Under the pieces are notes generated by a model, which was given only the letters and a program-made list of their open reading frames with translations, did no database searches and was not told the DNA's origin. A stretch of 64,000 nt of DNA from Dyadobacter luteus (GTDB taxonomy: Bacteria; Bacteroidota; Bacteroidia; Cytophagales; Spirosomataceae): assembly GCF_003383615.1 (NCBI RefSeq), contig NZ_QNUL01000009.1:62001-126000 (forward strand), given 5' to 3'. The position numbers and the translations under genes were made by a program. Below are positions 59,914-64,000 of the stretch, in pieces (positions within the stretch are counted from its first letter, which is position 1; each line of letters starts with the position of its first letter).

Positions 59914-61857
59914 TTAAACCGCCGCTTCACCTGCCAACATTCCGCGAAAGCAACGTCCGGCCTGCTGGGGCAAACCGACAAAAAATATGCTCCCTTCATC
60001 CGGTTTGCTCTCCACCCATATTTCCCCCTGATTCAATTCAACAAGGTCCTTACATATTTTCAGACCTATTCCCGTACCGGATTCCTGCTCGGTGCCACGT
60101 GTACTTACGGTTTCAAAAGAAAATAGCTTTGCAAGATTGTCACCTGTAATACCCACACCAGAATCACGGATCGTCAGCACAACATCACCATGCTCGGCGC
60201 GGGCATTAAAAACGATATTGCCACCCGCAGGTGTAAATTTAACCGCATTGGCAAGCAGGTTTCTCACAACAATGCGAAGCATTTCTTCATCCGCCCAAAC
60301 TTTTAGATCCGGATCAACCAGAACTTCAACAAAAATATTTTTACCTTCTATGCTTGCCTGCATCCCGTCTACCTTTTCCCGGATCAGATCATACAGCCTC
60401 ACCTGTACACCATTCACTTTGAAACCATTCATCTGACTGCGTGACCATGCCAGCAAATTGTCCATCATAGACATCGTTTGCGACGCTGACTGATTAAGAT
60501 AAGGCATCATCGCGGCCATTTCTTCGGGATCTACCATTCGCGCCTCAGCCATTTCGAGCAGACTTATAAACTGTCCGAACGGACTTCTCAGGTCATGCGC
60601 GATCACAGAAAACAGCCTGTTTTTGATACCGTTCACTTTCGTAAGTTCCTCATTTTGCTGTACGATATGATCGTTGAGTCCTTTAAGTTTAAAGTTGACT
60701 TTCCGAAGCCTTACCAGCGCATAACCCGCAACAAGCACCAGAAGCGCAGCGATCACCAGCACAAGTTGCTGGTAGAAGATAACATTGTCCTGCCCCTTTT
60801 TTTCAAGCAGAAGATGGTTATTTTTCGCCTCCTCCTCGCTGAGATCAAACCTGATTTTAAACAGACCCGACAAACGGTTTTTGTTATCATTGACCAAACT
60901 ATCGTTGATCGCCTTGTGACTGCGGTAATTTTTCAATGCATTTTTATAGTCACCCGCAATTGAGTCGAGCATATAAAGCTTTTGGTACACCTCCGACATC
61001 CCTTCCCTGCTGTTCATTTTCCCTGCCAAACCCGCTGCCACATGGTAGTGCTGCCTGGCCCTATTGAATGCTCTTTGGTTGAAATAGATATTACCCATCA
61101 GAAGATGCAACGCCTGGATATCCCGTGGAGGAATCGGGTGCAGCTTTTCAACAGACAATGCCCTTTTGACTACAGCTAACGCCAGATTGTATTCATTTTT
61201 CGCAAAGTGCAATGAAGCCTGCTGATACAAGGAAATGACAATCCACGCATAATCCTTAATCTGGTCAGCCAGAATTTTGACCCTGCCGTAGTACGATGCA
61301 GCTTTATCATACATCCCCAGATCCTCATAGCAAGATCCGGTGTTAGACAGGATAGTGAGCATTAACTTATGTTTGTGCGAGCCGATAAGCCTTTCAGATT
61401 TCAGAAAAAACGGCAATGCCTGATTGTAGTCCTTTAAAGTAGCATAATAGCATCCCATGTAGTTGACAACACCCGCAACGTGAACGGTGTCCTGCTGCTG
61501 TTCGAAGAGTGCAAGAGCCTTATTCAGATAATCAAGAGCAACCACATCTCCATGAATGAGCATGTATGACAAAGCCATATTCTGGTAAGCAATCGCTTCC
61601 CCCTGTTTATAGTCAAGCAATCGGGACAACTCCGCTGCCTGCCGACTTGAAATATGCAACTTTCTGGCATCATAGGAAAAACTTTCACGGGCCAGTTTAT
61701 TGAGTGCATTGACTCTGGCCGTGTCAGCACTGTAGTCACCTGAGGTGTGAATTTTGGATGTATCTGACTGGATACTAAAAGAATAAGAGTTGAAATGACC
61801 CATCATCAGTATTACACCAATGCAGGAACAAAGGAACTGTGCGTTCAACGACCGCAT
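59914..61857 (-). CDS. TPR sensor histidine kinase
   Basis: 647 residues; N-terminal signal/anchor (MGHFNSYSFS), TPR-rich periplasmic sensor (about 45-320), a transmembrane helix (VIFYQQLVLVIAALLVLVAG, about 365) and the cytoplasmic kinase. HisKA phosphoacceptor His421 in VIAHDLRSP, N-box NLLANAVKFTPAGG, G1 DSGVGI and G2 GTGIGLKIC. TPR-HK sensors are common in Bacteroidota and are thought to detect protein or peptide partners. No response regulator is adjacent, so it is an orphan. Confidence 0.9.
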   Translation of the reverse strand: MRSLNAQFLCSCIGVILMMGHFNSYSFSIQSDTSKIHTSGDYSADTARVNALNKLARESFSYDARKLHISSRQAAELSRLLDYKQGEAIAYQNMALSYMLIHGDVVALDYLNKALALFEQQQDTVHVAGVVNYMGCYYATLKDYNQALPFFLKSERLIGSHKHKLMLTILSNTGSCYEDLGMYDKAASYYGRVKILADQIKDYAWIVISLYQQASLHFAKNEYNLALAVVKRALSVEKLHPIPPRDIQALHLLMGNIYFNQRAFNRARQHYHVAAGLAGKMNSREGMSEVYQKLYMLDSIAGDYKNALKNYRSHKAINDSLVNDNKNRLSGLFKIRFDLSEEEAKNNHLLLEKKGQDNVIFYQQLVLVIAALLVLVAGYALVRLRKVNFKLKGLNDHIVQQNEELTKVNGIKNRLFSVIAHDLRSPFGQFISLLEMAEARMVDPEEMAAMMPYLNQSASQTMSMMDNLLAWSRSQMNGFKVNGVQVRLYDLIREKVDGMQASIEGKNIFVEVLVDPDLKVWADEEMLRIVVRNLLANAVKFTPAGGNIVFNARAEHGDVVLTIRDSGVGITGDNLAKLFSFETVSTRGTEQESGTGIGLKICKDLVELNQGEIWVESKPDEGSIFFVGLPQQAGRCFRGMLAGEAAV

Positions 61858-62213
61858 ATTTTCAATAATGGAGGGTAGAATTATTAAATATTTCTACAAA
61901 TTACTACATATCGGTTGGAAAAAGCAATGACAGGGTTTAAAGAATTTCAGGAGCGGAAACTAGTTTCTTGCTCTTTTTACAAGAGCTGATTTACTATTCA
62001 GTAAATCTAAAATCTGAGGTTGTTTTACGATATTGTCTTAAATAATGATGTCCGATTGCTTACTAACAGCCCATGTATCAGGCCTGAAAGACATGTATTG
62101 GAATAGTCACAGTGCAGCACCAACCGCCGTATCCTTTTTCGAAAATTAAATATATCTTGCTGCAATAATAACAACAATATTAAAAATAACTCACTCATCT
62201 CCTATCAACTACG
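61858..62213. other. Divergent intergenic region, no gene seen
   Basis: 356 bp between the histidine kinase (-) and bestrophin (+) genes. AT-rich with promoter-like segments but no complete TTG / TAnnTTTG pair. TATCTTGC at about 62152 is a partial -7 match for the bestrophin gene. No RNA gene or repeat recognised. Confidence 0.4.
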
Positions 62214-63224
62214 ATGTACGTAAAACGCCACCTGAACCCGCTGATTGTATATTTCTATTCCTGGCGAATGGTTTTATTCTCGCTCTTCACGGGAATTTTT
62301 GCCATTGTGCTTTACGAACATCTGGATTGGAAATGGGTAGCAATTCCGTGGTTGCCGGTTTCGCTGGTGGGTACTGCTACGGCATTTTTCGTTGGTTTTA
62401 AAAACAACCAATCCTACGACCGCAGTTGGGAGGCAAGAAAAGTGTGGGGTGCTATCACAAATAACAGCCGCTCGTTCAGTGCAGCGGTCAGGTCGTTTGT
62501 AGGACATGAACTGGAACACGAGCCAGAAAAACAGGAGGAGATTAATGACATGATCCGCATCATCATATACCGGCATATCGGATGGCTCTATGCCCTGAAA
62601 TATGCCATGCGCCAGCGCACGACCTGGGAGCACCGCGACCGCGCCAGTAAAAGACAGCGTGTTGCCATTCACAAAACGCAGGAAACTTTTGAAGATGAGG
62701 TGCAGAAGTATCTATCAGAAGGTGAAGTGGAATGGATTAAAACCAAAAGCAACCGGGCCACGCAGATTCTTGACCGTCAATCACAGGACATTAAATTTTT
62801 AAGAAAAAATGGACTTGTGGATGCGTTCCAGCACGTAGAATTACAAAATCTGATTGCTTCGTTTTATGATGAACAGGGAAAAAGTGAGCGCATTAAAAAC
62901 ACACCTTTTCCCCGCCAGTATGCCACAACTTCGACGCTGTTCATTTTTGTTTTTATGACGCTGCTGCCGTTTGGTTTGCTACCGCAATTTGTCGAACTCG
63001 GCGAACGCTACATGTTTCTGCTGATTCCTTTCAACCTGATCGTTTCATGGGTTTTTATGTTTATGGAGTACGTAGGCGACATCAGTGAGAACCCTTTCGA
63101 AGGTTTGATCAACGATGTACCGGTTGCCAGCATCGTTCGCAATATCGAAATCGACTTATGTGAAATGCTGGGAGATGAGCAGATACCACAGAAGATTCAA
63201 CCATATCAGGGGATGTTGTTTTAG
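62214..63224 (+). CDS. Bestrophin-family anion channel
   Basis: 336 residues in the range of bacterial bestrophins. Family marks: the N-terminal TM (WRMVLFSLFTGIFAIVLYE), ATAFFVGFKNNQSYDRSWEARKVWG in blocks, PFGLLPQFVELGERY-type second TM region and the conserved ISENPFEGLINDVP motif near the C-terminus with EIDLCEML after it. Pentameric anion- or cation-permeable inner-membrane channel; bacterial members transport chloride or sodium. Single-gene unit with a shared strong terminator. Confidence 0.95.
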   Translation: MYVKRHLNPLIVYFYSWRMVLFSLFTGIFAIVLYEHLDWKWVAIPWLPVSLVGTATAFFVGFKNNQSYDRSWEARKVWGAITNNSRSFSAAVRSFVGHELEHEPEKQEEINDMIRIIIYRHIGWLYALKYAMRQRTTWEHRDRASKRQRVAIHKTQETFEDEVQKYLSEGEVEWIKTKSNRATQILDRQSQDIKFLRKNGLVDAFQHVELQNLIASFYDEQGKSERIKNTPFPRQYATTSTLFIFVFMTLLPFGLLPQFVELGERYMFLLIPFNLIVSWVFMFMEYVGDISENPFEGLINDVPVASIVRNIEIDLCEMLGDEQIPQKIQPYQGMLF

Positions 63225-63250
63225 GCGTAGATAACCAATAGTTTGATCTT

Positions 63251-63295
63251 AAAAAAATGAGCCGGATTCCACAAATTGGTCCGGCTCATTTTTTT
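63251..63295. terminator. Bidirectional terminator
   Basis: Perfect 16-bp stem with A7 before TGAGCCGGA (63251-63266) and TCCGGCTCA before T7 (63280-63295), 13-nt loop. It ends both the bestrophin (+) and type IX-secreted protein (-) transcripts. Confidence 0.9.
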
Positions 63296-63302
63296 CACAT
63301 AA

Positions 63303-64000
63303 TTACTGTTCTACAACGAACCTGGCGGATTGCTTTCCGACTGTGATCATGTAAATGCCCGGCGGCAAGCCACTGGCTTGCACGGTCTGCTTGCCAGAAA
63401 ATGGCTTACTAAGCAGCAACTGACCTTTCAAATTATAGATTCTGATATCCTCGTTAGATGCACTGCTTTCAACTGTCAGCACATCTTTAACCGGATTAGG
63501 AAAAACGCTAAGACCTTCTGAATCAGAGGCAACCTGAATGATTCGGGAAAAGTCAAACCTGCCGTCATAATCTATTTGTTTTAAGCGGTAGTAATTAATT
63601 GGCAAGGGATTATTATCTGAAAATTGATAGGACTGAAGTGTTTTGGAATCTCCTTTCCCATCCATAAAACCTATTTTTTCAAAATATTTACCATCACTGC
63701 TACGCTCAATATCAAATCCGGCATTATTACTTTCAGAGGTGGTAGACCATTTCAGCAGATTTGAAAATTCTTTTGCCACAGCTGTAAAATTGACGAGTTT
63801 CACAGGTAGGGCATCAGTATACACATAATCTTCACTCACAAGGGATAACTGTGAAGCAATGCTATTAAACACAACAACCCTGTAAGTTCCCGTACCTGTC
63901 AGGGCAAAACTATTATTTCCGGCGTTTGTCTGAACCAGAACTCCGTTCTTCAACCAGTAGTAAGTATTATTTGCCAAAGTCCCGCCAGCATCGACAGATA
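63303..64000 (-). CDS. Type IX secretion-sorted surface protein, 5'-truncated by the window
   Basis: At least 232 residues; the frame is open to the window edge (a TTG-coded Leu near 63977 is internal, and reading continues ...SVDAGGTL), so the start lies outside. The C-terminal ~70 residues are a type-A T9SS sorting domain: SVFPNPVKDVLTVES, IYNLKGQLLLSKPFSG and LPPGIYMITVG with a short tail. The part before it (VKLVNFTAVAKEFSNLLKWST) is the fibronectin-like module usually preceding this domain. It would be secreted through the T9SS and attached at the cell surface. The protein's main function cannot be seen. Confidence 0.88.
   Translation of the reverse strand, partial: SVDAGGTLANNTYYWLKNGVLVQTNAGNNSFALTGTGTYRVVVFNSIASQLSLVSEDYVYTDALPVKLVNFTAVAKEFSNLLKWSTTSESNNAGFDIERSSDGKYFEKIGFMDGKGDSKTLQSYQFSDNNPLPINYYRLKQIDYDGRFDFSRIIQVASDSEGLSVFPNPVKDVLTVESSASNEDIRIYNLKGQLLLSKPFSGKQTVQASGLPPGIYMITVGKQSARFVVEQ

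Noticed and set aside
1-64000. CRISPR arrays, rRNA or tRNA genes, prophage, conjugative elements
   Set aside because: No regularly spaced repeats, no tRNA or rRNA sequence and no phage or transfer genes were found on either strand.

Overview
The window is chromosomal DNA of a Bacteroidota bacterium. The evidence is two SusC/SusD (RagA/RagB) outer-membrane import pairs, a C-terminal type IX secretion sorting domain at the right edge, DUF4199 and DUF2461 proteins, and TAnnTTTG-type -7 promoter boxes. Moderate GC content, the ThuA/PQQ-dehydrogenase/cytochrome fusion and the mix of secreted peptidases and glycosidases fit an environmental Cytophagales member such as a Dyadobacter or Spirosoma relative; that placement is inference. 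No rRNA, tRNA, CRISPR array, prophage or transposase was seen.

Left part (1-16,900). The 3' end of a cytochrome bd oxidase subunit II gene is followed by a locus that looks built for peptides: SusC, SusD, three tandem exported S10 serine carboxypeptidases, and an exported metal-dependent amidohydrolase behind an internal hairpin. A cupin-AraC regulator and a group of REP-like palindromes follow. Next comes a divergent proline catabolism pair (proline dehydrogenase and glutamate-semialdehyde dehydrogenase) sharing an operator-like inverted repeat. One possible reading is a route from peptide import through trimming to proline and glutamate.

Middle part (17,000-31,400). These are mostly short single-gene units: small lipoproteins, the rRNA methyltransferase RlmF, DUF2461, an AlkD-like protein, MscL, a run of small stress-type genes (ferritin-like helical protein, general-stress YflT-like protein, small barrel protein, CinA amidase domain), SRPBCC proteins, a CPA1 Na+/H+ antiporter, a NAD(P)-binding protein, DUF4199 and a glycosyltransferase-like protein.

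Efflux region (31,018-38,700). A minus-strand TetR, adaptor, RND pump and TolC-like operon continues into a carrier-protein-like gene that lacks the phosphopantetheine serine, a second TetR and a SnoaL-like gene. The first TetR gene has a promoter with both boxes next to a 29-bp imperfect palindrome, so autorepression is likely.

Carbohydrate region (38,900-55,900). A GH43/GH28 pair points to pectin side chains and backbone. A 1145-residue ThuA/PQQ-dehydrogenase/PKD/cytochrome c protein is divergent from a NUDIX-type (NrtR-like) regulator across an excellent palindromic operator. A second SusCD pair is flanked by a Gfo/Idh/MocA oxidoreductase and an exported protein phosphatase whose P-loop resembles phosphoinositide phosphatases, with a membrane AraC regulator upstream.

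Right part (56,000-64,000). This holds a membrane-anchored MutS-like ATPase, a D-2-hydroxyacid dehydrogenase, an exported metallophosphoesterase, an orphan TPR histidine kinase, a bestrophin-like channel, and the end of a type IX-secreted protein cut by the window. The best candidates for something undescribed are the S10 peptide locus, the serine-less carrier protein in the efflux operon, and the phosphatase-SusCD-oxidoreductase group.
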